A stretch of 64,000 nucleotides of DNA from Methyloligella sp. (GCA_021604645.1 BQJJ01000010.1:91684-155683), one strand, 5' to 3'. Positions 46,613 to 54,801 are shown, numbered from the stretch's first letter. Program-made: numbers and translations. Notes: generated by a model from the sequence alone, not told the origin.

Positions 46613-46877
46613 GTGCTGTTTTGAGAGCATTAATGAAATCCACTTCTCACTAACGTCAAACCAGCAAATGCACCCAAAAGCGGCGTGCATATTATAAATT
46701 TGGGTCGAAAAACTTGTCTTTCAAGGGGTAAAAGGGCTGAAATCTTAAAAAAATGAACCGAACCTGAATAGTAAATTCCAAATTCATTCAGACGCACTGG
46801 CTTATAAATAATCTCAAGAACAACAAATATCCCTCAAAAGGGGCGGCAAAATAAAATTGAGAAGCTGGAGTTTAAAG
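46613..46877. other. hsp20 - paralog 2 divergent intergenic region
   Basis: About 265 AT-rich bases that should hold promoters for both divergent genes. I see no small gene; individual promoter boxes cannot be placed with confidence. Confidence 0.35.
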
Positions 46878-47504
46878 ATGAATAGACATTTTCTAATGAC
46901 AATAGTTCTTGTTGGTACATTTGTATTGCCAGCAAATGCTTATGCTAAGAAACAGCAAGATGGCAGCTACAAGCCAAAGAATGCAATTGAAAAAGCTGAG
47001 AAAAAGAAGAAGCGTAAAAATAAGAAAAAAAATGCCGGTAAAAAAAATAAGAAGAACAAAGCGGTAGCTAAGAAAAACAAGCCTAATAAGGAAAAAAAGC
47101 AGCAACAAAACGCACGTAAAAGACACCATGCGCCAGCACCTCACGTGCATAATAAAAGGAAGAAAAAGAAAAACGCTAAAATTAAAAAATTCTTCAAGAA
47201 GACTTTGAAACTTTTAGCTGAAGAAGCCTATAGCCCAAATAATTATAGAGCACCAAAAAGGCACGCAAGAAATTATGGCTATAACGATAGACCACACCGA
47301 TTTAGTAAGCATAACAGGCACTGTGTTCCAAAACACAGAGTATTCCGCAAGTTAAAAAATAATGGTTGGAGACGTATTCGCCTTATCAACCAGGGTCCAA
47401 ATCGTGCCAGATTATTTGCCTCAAACCATTATGGCGATAGATACAAGCTAGTCGTTCACAAATGTTCAGGCAGATTAATCAAAAGAATACCACTTGATTA
47501 CTAA
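46878..47504 (+). CDS. basic Lys-rich secreted protein, paralog 2
   Basis: The ATG at 46878 has GGAG seven bases upstream (an earlier TTG is in frame). The 208-residue product has a signal peptide (to about residue 22, 'PANAYAKK'), then 90 residues dominated by Lys, Asn and Ala ('KKKKRKNKKKNAGKKNKK'-type runs) that look disordered. A C-terminal domain at about 148-208 aligns with paralog 3: 'CVPKHRVFRKLKNNGWRRIRL' against 'CLPKRKIRRGLIKRGWHDFHI', and 'YKLVVHKCSGRLIKRIP' against 'FKLVLNACTGDIIRRMP'. Two conserved cysteines could form a disulfide. The basic linker would suit binding to an acidic polymer such as peptidoglycan, polysaccharide or DNA. Confidence 0.78.
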   Translation: MNRHFLMTIVLVGTFVLPANAYAKKQQDGSYKPKNAIEKAEKKKKRKNKKKNAGKKNKKNKAVAKKNKPNKEKKQQQNARKRHHAPAPHVHNKRKKKKNAKIKKFFKKTLKLLAEEAYSPNNYRAPKRHARNYGYNDRPHRFSKHNRHCVPKHRVFRKLKNNGWRRIRLINQGPNRARLFASNHYGDRYKLVVHKCSGRLIKRIPLDY

Positions 47505-47539
47505 ACGTGAGGCGTCATCAAGAAGGTGAAACGACAGAA

Positions 47540-47570
47540 AAAAAGCCTCTAGAATTTAGAGGCTTTTTTA
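47540..47570. terminator. Rho-independent terminator after paralog 2
   Basis: AAAAAAGCCTCTA (47540-47552) pairs perfectly with TTAGAGGCTTTTTT (47557-47570) across a short loop, ending in a T run. Confidence 0.9.
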
Positions 47571-47701
47571 AAAAAGACCCACACATGAACCTAACCTGAA
47601 TGCACCACTCCAGTTTGGTTCAGTTTAAATGTGTCACTATAAAATTTATCAATAACTTAAATTTAGACCAGATGAAAAATCTTTAAGGCAGGAGTGAAAA
47701 G

Positions 47702-48181
47702 ATGAACAAACTTTCAATTATTTCAATGACCACTCTCATATGTGCACTCCTAGGCGGAACAATCGCTAAGGCAGCTGACCTTGAATATTATGAAACAAGA
47801 GACCGGTCATATATTGATCGAACGTTAGACGATTTTGAAAAAAGAACAGGTCAACGCCCAACATATAAAGATGATTACGCCAAGCATAACTTTAACGATC
47901 GCCATAACTATAAAGATCGGGAATATAAACAAGAAGACTATAGGCACGAGGGATATAATCATAAAAGGCATTGGCAGCGTGACTGCTTACCAAAGCGTAA
48001 AATTCGTCGCGGTCTCATCAAGCGAGGCTGGCATGATTTTCACATCTTAAAAGAGCGTCCAAGACGGATAAAACTTTTGGCAACAAATTATAATGGTCGT
48101 CGTTTTAAGTTGGTCTTAAACGCTTGTACGGGTGACATTATTCGCCGGATGCCAATGAGAAAATATTGGGGATGGAATTAA
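47702..48181 (+). CDS. small basic secreted protein, paralog 3
   Basis: The 159-residue protein has a signal peptide (to about residue 24, 'TIAKAADLE'), a charged low-complexity middle rich in Asp, Tyr, Lys and His (residues 28-95), and the same C-terminal domain as paralog 2: 'CLPKRKIRRGLIKRGWHDFHI', 'LLATNYNGRRFKLVLNACTGDIIRRMP'. The upstream AAGGCAGGAG provides a good ribosome site. The motif C..(K/R)..I.R.L...GW..........R.KL.A.(N)Y.G..(F/Y)KLV...C.G.(I/L)I.R.P is shared. The fold resembles a single PepSY-like beta-alpha unit, but this is a guess. Confidence 0.78.
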   Translation: MNKLSIISMTTLICALLGGTIAKAADLEYYETRDRSYIDRTLDDFEKRTGQRPTYKDDYAKHNFNDRHNYKDREYKQEDYRHEGYNHKRHWQRDCLPKRKIRRGLIKRGWHDFHILKERPRRIKLLATNYNGRRFKLVLNACTGDIIRRMPMRKYWGWN

Positions 48182-48278
48182 AATATAAATTAGTTTCAAC
48201 GGATAATCAGATTTAAGAATATCTTTCGGTCAGTTACTACAGCCCCCCATATCCCAAACTCTGGCTGAAAGATTGAAG
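48182..48278. other. short gap before terminator, no gene seen
   Basis: The first part of the 277-base gap between paralog 3 and the hydrolase gene shows only AT-rich sequence; the downstream part (after 48310) presumably holds the hydrolase promoter. Confidence 0.3.
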
Positions 48279-48310
48279 ACCAGCCTCTTCTTAAAAAGAG
48301 GCTGGTTTTT
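48279..48310 (+). terminator. Rho-independent terminator after paralog 3
   Basis: ACCAGCCTCTT (48279-48289) pairs with AAGAGGCTGGT (48295-48305), followed by TTTTTT. Confidence 0.9.
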
Positions 48311-48458
48311 TGTGTTGAACGCTTTTTATGTTGATCAAAAGGGAATAAACAAGCCTAGGCTTAAGATTTAGCTTCAAAGCTGCCCTAATGATTAGCTATA
48401 CTGAAAAAAATAAATTCTCTTTGTTTAACGGCTAAACGAGCCATTAAAGGCAAAAACT

Positions 48459-49439
48459 GTGGAACTTGTCAGTCTATATAAAAACCCAATTCCTGAAGGG
48501 GCTCATTCAGGCAAAGTGCAGGTAGATGAGCGGGTTTATCTCAGATATGCGCGCTGGGCACCTACAACGCACTATGTTCGCGGGACAGTTGTTCTGGTTC
48601 AGGGGCGTTCAGAATATATCGAAAAATATTTTGAAACAGTGAGCGATTTAAGGCGGCGTGGTTTCTGGGTGGCAACCTTCGACTGGCGCGGTCAGGGCGG
48701 CTCTAGTCGTGATTTAAATAATCGAAACAAAGGACATATCTGGGATTTCGGACAATATGATAATGACCTAAAACATTTCATGTCTGAAGTCGTTTTACCT
48801 GATTGCCCAAAACCATATTACGCTCTGGGCCATTCAATGGGGGCACATAACCTATTGCGCAATGCAGGAATGGGACTTTGCCAGTTTGAGAGAATAGTCC
48901 TTTCAGCGCCAATGCTGCGATTATCGCGAGAAATAACCGGGCTCCCTCATGAAGTTGTTAGTTTGGCTGCGACCTTAGCCGGGTGGTGCGGGCTAGGTGA
49001 ATCATATGTCCTTCATGGTAAAGACGAAAACATGAACCTTAGAGGTTTTCGCAAAAACAAACTCACAAGAGATAAAGAGCGCTTTCAAAGAAACAAAGAA
49101 ATTCTAGAAGCTGCTCCGGAATTATCCATCGGCTCTCCTACCTATGCATGGTTGTTAGCAGCCCTTCGCTCGACAAGCATGGTCATGCAACCGTCATTCA
49201 CCCAAAACATAAAAATATCGATTTTATTAATTGGCGCTGGCTCAGATAGAATTGTCTCAAATTTTGCAACAAGAGAATTTGCAGAGCGTATGAAAAATGG
49301 CAGTAATGTCATTATTCCAAATTCCCGCCATGAAATCTTACAAGAAGTCGACAGCGTTCGCGACCAGTTCTGGGCAGGGTTTGACGCATTCATTCCAGGT
49401 GAAGATCAAGCCGTCTCTAGCCTTAAAAGGTCAGCTTAA
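48459..49439 (+). CDS. alpha/beta hydrolase, lysophospholipase-like
   Basis: The 326-residue protein starts at GTG (48459), preceded by AAAGG. It has the alpha/beta hydrolase arrangement of the PldB/monoglyceride lipase group: 'VVLVQGRSEYIEKYFETVSDL', 'FDWRGQGGSSR', the nucleophile elbow 'ALGHSMGAHNLLRN' (Ser near 126), 'LLIGAGSDRIVSN' (acid) and 'IPNSRHEILQE' (His). The 'RGQGGS' text is typical of this family in alphaproteobacteria. It probably acts on lysophospholipids or monoacylglycerols; no membrane segment is seen. It is followed by the convergent phosphatase gene seven bases later. Confidence 0.88.
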   Translation: MELVSLYKNPIPEGAHSGKVQVDERVYLRYARWAPTTHYVRGTVVLVQGRSEYIEKYFETVSDLRRRGFWVATFDWRGQGGSSRDLNNRNKGHIWDFGQYDNDLKHFMSEVVLPDCPKPYYALGHSMGAHNLLRNAGMGLCQFERIVLSAPMLRLSREITGLPHEVVSLAATLAGWCGLGESYVLHGKDENMNLRGFRKNKLTRDKERFQRNKEILEAAPELSIGSPTYAWLLAALRSTSMVMQPSFTQNIKISILLIGAGSDRIVSNFATREFAERMKNGSNVIIPNSRHEILQEVDSVRDQFWAGFDAFIPGEDQAVSSLKRSA

Positions 49440-49446
49440 GACGCTT

Positions 49447-50259
49447 TTAAAGAGCGCTCTTTGATAACAGTGCCAGTGCTTTTTCATGCAACTGTTTTGA
49501 ACCGGCAGCTATAATTTGACCGCCATTGGCCGCACTCTCACCTGACCACGTTGTAATGACACCACCTGACTGCTCAATTAAAGGAATGAGAGGAGCGATA
49601 TCATAGGATGCCAAACCAGACTCAACAATTAGGTCCACAGTTCCCATTGCCAATAAACAATAATTATAACAATCACCACCATAACGCGTCATCCGGCACT
49701 GAGAGCGCAACTCATCGAACTTGGCACGATCAGCATCTGTTGCAAATAAATCTGGGCAGGTTGTAGTGATAACTGCCTCTGAGGGATTTGGGCAATCACG
49801 TGTTTTCAAGATGGTTTCTGCCCCCCCCCAACGAGCAAAGGCGCCTTGAGGCGATGCCCAGAAACGCTCACCTGTAAAAGGCTGGTTCATCATGCCAATA
49901 AGGGGGCGGTCCTTAAAACTTAAACCAATTAAAGTACCCCATAGTGGGCTACCAAGCACAAAAGCACGGGTTCCATCAATTGGGTCTATGATCCAGCAAT
50001 GGTCATCATCTTTGATATCTTGACCAAATTCTTCGCCAATAATGGAATGATCAGGCCATTTTTCTGCCAGGTGAGAACGAATCACTTCTTCAGATTTACG
50101 GTCAGCATCAGTGACAGGGTCAAAGATTCCCTTGCCATCTTTGTGTAAAACTGAAAATTCACGACGAAAAAAGGGTAAAATTTTTCCAGCTGACAAATCC
50201 GCCATTTCATGGGCTGTAGCGAGGAAAAGGTCTATATTGTCAATGGAGTTGTCAGTCAT
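49447..50259 (-). CDS. hisN: inositol monophosphatase-family phosphatase, HisN-like (histidinol-phosphatase)
   Basis: I choose the ATG at 50259, which follows GGTGAGG (270 residues); an in-frame ATG at 50292 is possible. Metal-binding motifs are 'GEEFG' (Glu76/77) and 'DPIDGT' (Asp92, Asp95), plus the C-terminal 'LASYDIAPLIPLIEQSGGVIT'. 'ILPFFRREFSVLHKDGKG' and 'DPVTDADRKSEEVIRSHLAE' fit the HisN type that dephosphorylates histidinol phosphate in alphaproteobacteria and actinobacteria. An inositol or nucleotide phosphatase cannot be excluded. It lies downstream of the N-formylglutamate amidohydrolase gene, separated by a probable small RNA on the other strand. Confidence 0.82.
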   Translation of the reverse strand: MTDNSIDNIDLFLATAHEMADLSAGKILPFFRREFSVLHKDGKGIFDPVTDADRKSEEVIRSHLAEKWPDHSIIGEEFGQDIKDDDHCWIIDPIDGTRAFVLGSPLWGTLIGLSFKDRPLIGMMNQPFTGERFWASPQGAFARWGGAETILKTRDCPNPSEAVITTTCPDLFATDADRAKFDELRSQCRMTRYGGDCYNYCLLAMGTVDLIVESGLASYDIAPLIPLIEQSGGVITTWSGESAANGGQIIAAGSKQLHEKALALLSKSAL

Positions 50260-50384
50260 GGCCTCACCATTCATTTGGCCTAAGCCATTCATTGTCTTGC
50301 AAATACCTTATTCCATAAAGAATGAGCAAGCTCTAGATTAAAATTTATAGAACACAAAAGAAAAGCGATATATTGGCAACATAA

Positions 50385-50547
50385 CGCGTGGCTAAAAGGC
50401 CACAAAAATTTTTATCCCTGCTTTGTCACCTTGTAACCCACAAAAGGCGCTGACATATTGAAAGGGTTGCTGAGAACCAGCAATGCCCATATGTGGGCGT
50501 TTCCTCCCTTTTAACTTGGGCCGTTCGTCATGAACGGCCATTTTTTC
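50385..50547 (+). ncRNA. probable trans-acting small RNA with anti-SD-like loop and own terminator
   Basis: The 302-base gap between the phosphatase and the NFGA genes carries, on the plus strand, a series of hairpins: GTGGC-TAAAA-GGCCAC (50388-50403), TTGCTG-AGAAC-CAGCAA (50467-50483), GCCCA-TATG-TGGGC (50485-50498) and finally GGCCGTTC-GTCAT-GAACGGCC (50519-50539) followed by ATTTTTTC. Between the last two is the unpaired CU-rich stretch TTTCCTCCCTTTT (50500-50512), which could bind ribosome binding sites. Arrangement and size resemble the rhizobial alpha-r type sRNAs. The transcript start is approximate; it runs antisense to no gene. A 66-codon minus-strand frame here is judged a shadow. 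Confidence 0.6.
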
Positions 50548-50594
50548 GAAGAAACTTAATCTAACAGAGGGTCTAGCTACATACAGATCCAAAT

Positions 50595-51497
50595 TTATTC
50601 AGCCGCATGTTTGTTAAGTATCAGAGAATGTGTGACATCTGTAACAAAACGCTGAAAAACATTTTCCAACTTTTCACTTAATTCGCTAAAACCGCTATGG
50701 GGCTCCAGTAAGACTTCATCCATATAGAGAGAGCGGTCTATCTCAACTTGAATAGCGTGGATTGAGGCATTTGGCTTACCATAATGTTCTGTAATATAAC
50801 CACCTGCATAAGGTGTATTATAAGCCACATTAAAGCCTTTCTCAGTTAAAAGCTCTATGAGGAAAGTAACCATTTCACTATTAGCTGAATGACCAAATCG
50901 ATCTCCGACAACAATATCAGGACGCAGGGAACTAGTATAACTTGGTGAACTAGAAGGCATCGAATGGCAATCGATTAATATAGCTTTGTTAAAGCGGAAA
51001 ACCTGCTCATCAAGTAAAGACTTAAGAGCTTGATGATAAGGGTAATAGAAGTTTTCAATACGCCATAAAGCTTCTTCAAGCGTCAACTGCTGACGATAAA
51101 TTTCCAGTCCAGTTCCGACAACCCGGGCAATTGTGCCAAGCCCGGCAGCCACCCGAACACTTTCACTGTTAGCATGAGAAGGGAGTGGAGAAGAGATCAA
51201 ATGAGGGTCAAGCTCATAAGGCTCTCTATTAACATCAACATAGGCCCTAGGAAATGTGGCTGAAAGTAAGGGAGCCCCAAGATCAGTGGCAAATTCATAC
51301 ATATAGTCGACCAAAGCATCTTCAGATTTACGAAGTAATAAAGGGCTCAACCGTGATTGATTGAGAAAGTAGGGTGTGTAATGGCGGCCGCTATGAGGTG
51401 AATTGAACACAAATGGCACAGTCACCTGGTCCGGATTTGATACAATAAACCCAGGGACCTTCAATTGATCTGTAAAGTGAAGTTGAAAATCGTCCAT
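50595..51497 (-). CDS. N-formylglutamate amidohydrolase family protein
   Basis: The 300-residue protein shows the NFGA-family segments 'PFVFNSPHSGRHYTPYFL' (residues 28-45), 'DALVDYMYEFATDLGAP', 'FPRAYVDVNREPYELDP', 'AILIDCHSMPSSS' (catalytic metal region, about 167-180), 'VVGDRFGHSAN' and 'HAIQVEIDRSLYMDE'. The family hydrolyses N-formylglutamate in histidine degradation, but many members, like this one outside a hut operon, have unknown substrates. The order HisN-like phosphatase, NFGA, cpdR is one I remember from rhizobial chromosomes, which supports synteny. Confidence 0.9.
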   Translation of the reverse strand: MDDFQLHFTDQLKVPGFIVSNPDQVTVPFVFNSPHSGRHYTPYFLNQSRLSPLLLRKSEDALVDYMYEFATDLGAPLLSATFPRAYVDVNREPYELDPHLISSPLPSHANSESVRVAAGLGTIARVVGTGLEIYRQQLTLEEALWRIENFYYPYHQALKSLLDEQVFRFNKAILIDCHSMPSSSPSYTSSLRPDIVVGDRFGHSANSEMVTFLIELLTEKGFNVAYNTPYAGGYITEHYGKPNASIHAIQVEIDRSLYMDEVLLEPHSGFSELSEKLENVFQRFVTDVTHSLILNKHAAE

Positions 51498-51990
51498 TCA
51501 GACACGCAATTCCCATGACCGCAGTTAAAAACAACTATATTTAGGCAAAATATACAAAATATAAGCTATTGGCACGTTCTATGCGTCTTTCCCCACAGCT
51601 AATATATTTTGGGATAAAATGTAGCTAGATTCTATTCTTAGATTGGTAGTCACTTGCCCGTACTATATCAAAGGCAATTTATATAACCTTTGATTAGGGA
51701 AATAAAGGAATAGAAAACAATCAGTGCTTAACTTTTATGAATAGCATTCAATAAACCCAATTATACACGGTAAAAAGCAGCTGATTGTGATCAAGCCATA
51801 GTCAATTTAATTGCATTAAGCTATAATTAACCGAATAAGAACGAAAAGAGTATGAGACAAAAAAGCACTCAAAACCTGAGGCGGGTCTCTTAAAGTTAAT
51901 AATCGCAGTTAAAGTCATTATTATGTAGGGACTAGGGCTTTCTCAAAATTGAACCAAAGATAGCCAAAACTGTTTTAAGGAAAGATTTCA
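51498..51990. other. NFGA-cpdR divergent intergenic region
   Basis: About 490 AT-rich bases upstream of both genes. It should hold the cpdR promoter. TTAA pairs occur (for example TTAA-N9-TTAA near 51896-51912) but not with the seven-base spacing of CtrA sites. No small gene is supported. Confidence 0.4.
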
Positions 51991-52377
51991 ATGTCAGAAA
52001 ACAAGCCATCTGAGAAAAAAACACAAAAAATACTGCTTGCAGAAGACGATGAATCTATGCGCGTGTTCTTGCAAAAGGCTCTAAGCAAAGCTGGCTATGA
52101 AGTTAAATCTTATGGCACAGGTATTGAAGCATTTGAACGTTTAAAAGAAGAGCCATTTACTCTGCTTTTAACAGACATTGTCATGCCTGAAATGGACGGT
52201 ATTGAATTAGCAAGAAAAGCCGCTGAAGTAGATCCCGACCTAAAAATCATGTTTATCACAGGATTTGCAGCGGTAGCTTTAAATGCTGAGAATTCAACAC
52301 CAGATGCAAAGGTCCTTTCAAAACCATTCCACTTACGTGATTTGGTAAATGAAGTGGACCGTATGCTAGCAGCGTAA
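51991..52377 (+). CDS. cpdR: single-domain response regulator CpdR
   Basis: The 128-residue protein is a receiver domain with no output domain. It has acidic pocket Asp19/Asp20-type residues ('LLAEDDESMR'), phospho-acceptor Asp62 ('LLTDIVMPEMDGIELARKA', quoted near 59-77), Thr90 ('IMFITGF') and Lys111 ('LSKPFHLRDLVNE'). The text is near identical to rhizobial CpdR1 as I remember it. Unphosphorylated CpdR directs ClpXP to the pole and promotes degradation of cell cycle proteins such as CtrA. The C-terminus ends in Ala-Ala, consistent with CpdR being a ClpXP substrate. The start follows AAGGAAAG. Confidence 0.92.
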   Translation: MSENKPSEKKTQKILLAEDDESMRVFLQKALSKAGYEVKSYGTGIEAFERLKEEPFTLLLTDIVMPEMDGIELARKAAEVDPDLKIMFITGFAAVALNAENSTPDAKVLSKPFHLRDLVNEVDRMLAA

Positions 52378-52505
52378 CAAATTCCCTTTGATTAGCTTTA
52401 ATATTGTTTCCTGCGCTAAATCACTAAAATACAAAGGGAAACAATGGTCAGCTCAATAAAATTAATATTGATCTCTTGAAAAGAATAGCCTAGTTATAGC
52501 GAAGC

Positions 52506-52580
52506 GGGACGTTAGCTCAGCGGTAGAGCACTTGGTCGACATCCAAGGGGTCACTGGTTCAATCCCAGTACGTCCCACCA
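52506..52580 (+). tRNA. tRNA-Val (GAC anticodon)
   Basis: A complete 75-base cloverleaf: acceptor GGGACGT/ACGTCCC, D-stem GCTC/GAGC, anticodon stem CTTGG/CCAAG, T-stem ACTGG/CCAGT and an encoded CCA end. The loop reads TCGACAT, so the anticodon is GAC (valine). Position 33 reads C where most tRNAs have T. It is unflanked by other tRNAs and no integrase lies nearby, so it does not look used as an attachment site. Confidence 0.93.
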
Positions 52581-52667
52581 TCTTCCTTAAAATATGATTT
52601 TTATAGTTCCCTTTAAATTTTCTGATGCCTTAAAACAGTGAAGTGAAATTGTTTGAAAGGGGCTACA

Positions 52668-53255
52668 ATGACGCCAAAAATGCATCCGCTAACAACAAGA
52701 GTAGCGCTTCTTTTGGCCGCCATTGATTATGTGGCCGATAAATTATCTCCAATTCCCCCGGCAACCCACCTCTATATTAATAGTCTTTGGATCTATGGGC
52801 GTAAGCCTCCTTTAGAAATAGATACAGATTATGACGAGGATGAAGTTTTACGATTGGGCTGGGCCGAAGCGCTTTACATACCAGGAATGCAGTACATTCT
52901 TGGGCAAATGCGATTGGATGGACAAGAAGAAACCAAGCTGCAGTGGTTTCATGATGCGCTCTATATAGCAAGCCTCAATTGTTTTAATTTATTCGTTCTA
53001 TCAGAAGAAAAACACTTACCAAAATTCTTGCAAAGCCAGTGTTTCTCCGATGTTTATGAGATCAACATTCTAGAGGATAAGCTCACTGATTTCTGTCACG
53101 CTTGTGATCTGGCGTTAGGTAAAGATCAAACTTTCTTAAATCACTTTGAAGATGCTCGTTTGCGGTTTGAGCGGGAATTAAACTCAAAAGAAGTCTCAAT
53201 TTGGCCTCCATTCAACGGGGTAACACGTGATAGTGCGCAAGAATGGTTCCTTTAA
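52668..53255 (+). CDS. conserved-looking protein of unknown function
   Basis: The ATG at 52668 follows GAAAGGGG by five bases (195 residues); an in-frame TTG at 52653 is weaker. No family is recognised. The protein is acidic, apparently soluble, with a mostly helical pattern: aromatic-rich segments 'HLYINSLWIYGRKPPLEID', 'EALYIPGMQYILGQMRLDG' and 'SQCFSDVYEINILEDKLTD', and a C-terminal 'FNGVTRDSAQEWFL'. No signal peptide or membrane helix is seen. It stands between tRNA-Val and the GbsR-type regulator with its own spacing, so a shared operon is unlikely. Confidence 0.7.
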   Translation: MTPKMHPLTTRVALLLAAIDYVADKLSPIPPATHLYINSLWIYGRKPPLEIDTDYDEDEVLRLGWAEALYIPGMQYILGQMRLDGQEETKLQWFHDALYIASLNCFNLFVLSEEKHLPKFLQSQCFSDVYEINILEDKLTDFCHACDLALGKDQTFLNHFEDARLRFERELNSKEVSIWPPFNGVTRDSAQEWFL

Positions 53256-53373
53256 AGCTAGTAAAAAAAGTTCCCAAATCCCTAAATTAAAAAATTTACC
53301 AATTTAAAAACCTTTGCATAAAATGAAACATGCGTACTTGACTCTAATCAAATAAAACTGTTACATTTCTCTC

Positions 53374-53949
53374 ATGACAGAAATTACGAAAAATACAGAT
53401 CAACCAGATAGCCAGCTACCAAAAGCAATTGAAAATTTCGTTTTGCATTGGGGTGAAATGGGAACGAGATGGGGTGTAAATCGCTCTGTGGCGCAGGTTC
53501 ATGCATTCCTCTTTGTGAGCACGAAACCTCAAACGGCAGAACAAATCTCAGAGACATTAGGTCTGGCACGATCCAACGTGTCAAATTCTCTAAAAGAGCT
53601 TTTAACTTGGCAATTAATAAAACGAGTTCATGTGCTGGGAGATAGAAGAGATCATTTTGAAGCTGAAGCAGACCTCTGGGAAATGTTGATGAAAATCGCA
53701 GTTGGACGCAAACACAGAGAAATAGATCCAACAATAGAAATGATGCGTCAATGTGCAAAAGAAGCTGATGAAGACACGAAAGTTACGCCTCTTGCTAAAG
53801 AGCGAATTACTGAAATGCTCGAATTTCTAGTGACGATGGATAAATGGTATATGGATATGGCGACGGTTCCAAAAAATAAAATGTTTGCCATGATGAAAAT
53901 GGGAAAAACAATCATGAACTTTGTCCAACTGGGCAGTTCTAAAAAATAA
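53374..53949 (+). CDS. GbsR/MarR-family transcriptional regulator
   Basis: The 191-residue protein has a winged helix at about residues 20-95 with text typical of GbsR-like proteins: 'FVLHWGEMGTRWGVNRSVAQVHAFLFVS', quoted in part; 'TAEQISETLGLARSNVSNSLKELLTWQLIKRV' and 'GDRRDHFEAEADLWEMLMKI'. The C-terminal helical part would mediate dimerisation. It precedes the DUF4166 and TIGR01777 genes, an arrangement I remember from other alphaproteobacteria, so these are its likely targets. The ligand is unknown. Confidence 0.87.
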   Translation: MTEITKNTDQPDSQLPKAIENFVLHWGEMGTRWGVNRSVAQVHAFLFVSTKPQTAEQISETLGLARSNVSNSLKELLTWQLIKRVHVLGDRRDHFEAEADLWEMLMKIAVGRKHREIDPTIEMMRQCAKEADEDTKVTPLAKERITEMLEFLVTMDKWYMDMATVPKNKMFAMMKMGKTIMNFVQLGSSKK

Positions 53950-53997
53950 ATACTCACGCTAATTTAGCTGCAGTTTGACTGGAATAGGAGACCTATA

Positions 53998-54050
53998 ATG
54001 TTGGTAACGAGAAAAACGCTAAACCGTTGTGGGATTTAGCAAATTTTTTG
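53998..54050 (+). promoter_or_regulatory. possible leader peptide with overlapping terminator (attenuator)
   Basis: AGGAG (53986-53990) is followed seven bases later by ATG at 53998 and a 13-codon frame (Met-Leu-Val-Thr-Arg-Lys-Thr-Leu-Asn-Arg-Cys-Gly-Ile) ending at the TAG at 54037-54039. The stop lies inside the right arm of a hairpin, GCTAAACC (54018-54025) with GGATTTAGC (54032-54040), followed by AAATTTTTTG. This arrangement could attenuate the operon that starts at 54106. Confidence 0.5.
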
Positions 54051-54105
54051 TCTAGTTGTTTCTCTCTGTACAGAAATAACGGAAGATAGTGAATGGTGAA
54101 GTGAT

Positions 54106-54801
54106 ATGGAATTAATTGCTAGAAATAACGATAATCAGCCCAATAAAACAAATCTTTTGAAGACCAAAGCAACACCTTCACTCAAATCAGCTGTCTGCAA
54201 AACTTTAAGATACCCAATTTTAGTAGGAGATCAGTGGGCGACACTCCCAAAATCAATTCAAAAAAGATTTGTAAAATGGACTCAGAACAGAAAAGTTATT
54301 CTGTATCAAGGACGCTTGTTAGAAACACGATTTTCAAAAATAGGTCGTTTACTTTCAGCACTCTGTTGGTTGATTGGTAATCCACTTCCCGACAAAAGTA
54401 ATGTACGTGGACCAGCAACCGTCATTGTCCGTGAATGCCGCAAAACGAACGGACAAATCTGGACACGAATTTACCCAAGAAAAAAAAATGTGCCTCAGGT
54501 CATTCAATCATTAAAACGATTTGAAGGTGAAACTGGCCTCGAAGAAATGATCACAAAATCAATAGGCATAGCACTCACATTGGAAGCAAAACCAGATCGG
54601 CTTAATTTTATTTCAGATCACTACTTTGTGAAACTTGGAAAAAGAAGAATAAAAATTCCGGCACTCCTGACACCTGGCCGCCTGTGTGTCAGTCACAAAG
54701 AAGCAGGGCCAAAGCGTTTCCGCTTTAGTCTCACATTAACTCACAAGTTTTGGGGGGAGTTAATTTTTCAAACCGCAATTTTTGAGGAGATCGAGCAATG
54801 A
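54106..54801 (+). CDS. DUF4166 domain protein
   Basis: The 231-residue protein matches the DUF4166 pattern: 'LPKSIQKRFVKWTQNRKVILYQGRL' (quoted in part), 'PLPDKSNVRGPATVIVRECRKTNGQIWTRIYP', 'LEEMITKSIGIALTLEAKPDRLNFIS' and 'PALLTPGRLCVSHKEAGPKRFRFSLTLTHKFWGELIFQ'. It is a soluble protein of START/Bet v1-like character with unknown ligand. Its stop overlaps the epimerase start (ATGA). DUF4166 is often found fused or adjacent to TIGR01777 epimerases, suggesting a shared substrate. It follows a possible attenuator. Confidence 0.85.
   Translation: MELIARNNDNQPNKTNLLKTKATPSLKSAVCKTLRYPILVGDQWATLPKSIQKRFVKWTQNRKVILYQGRLLETRFSKIGRLLSALCWLIGNPLPDKSNVRGPATVIVRECRKTNGQIWTRIYPRKKNVPQVIQSLKRFEGETGLEEMITKSIGIALTLEAKPDRLNFISDHYFVKLGKRRIKIPALLTPGRLCVSHKEAGPKRFRFSLTLTHKFWGELIFQTAIFEEIEQ

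Noticed and set aside
50392..50592. 66-codon minus-strand frame
   Set aside because: It overlaps the hairpins of the proposed sRNA, has no ribosome site and looks random.
51896..51912. TTAA-N9-TTAA upstream of cpdR as a CtrA site
   Set aside because: CtrA sites have a seven-base spacer; in AT-rich sequence such pairs are common.
52506..52580. tRNA-Val as an integration site
   Set aside because: There is no integrase, direct repeat of the tRNA end or foreign-looking gene block next to it.
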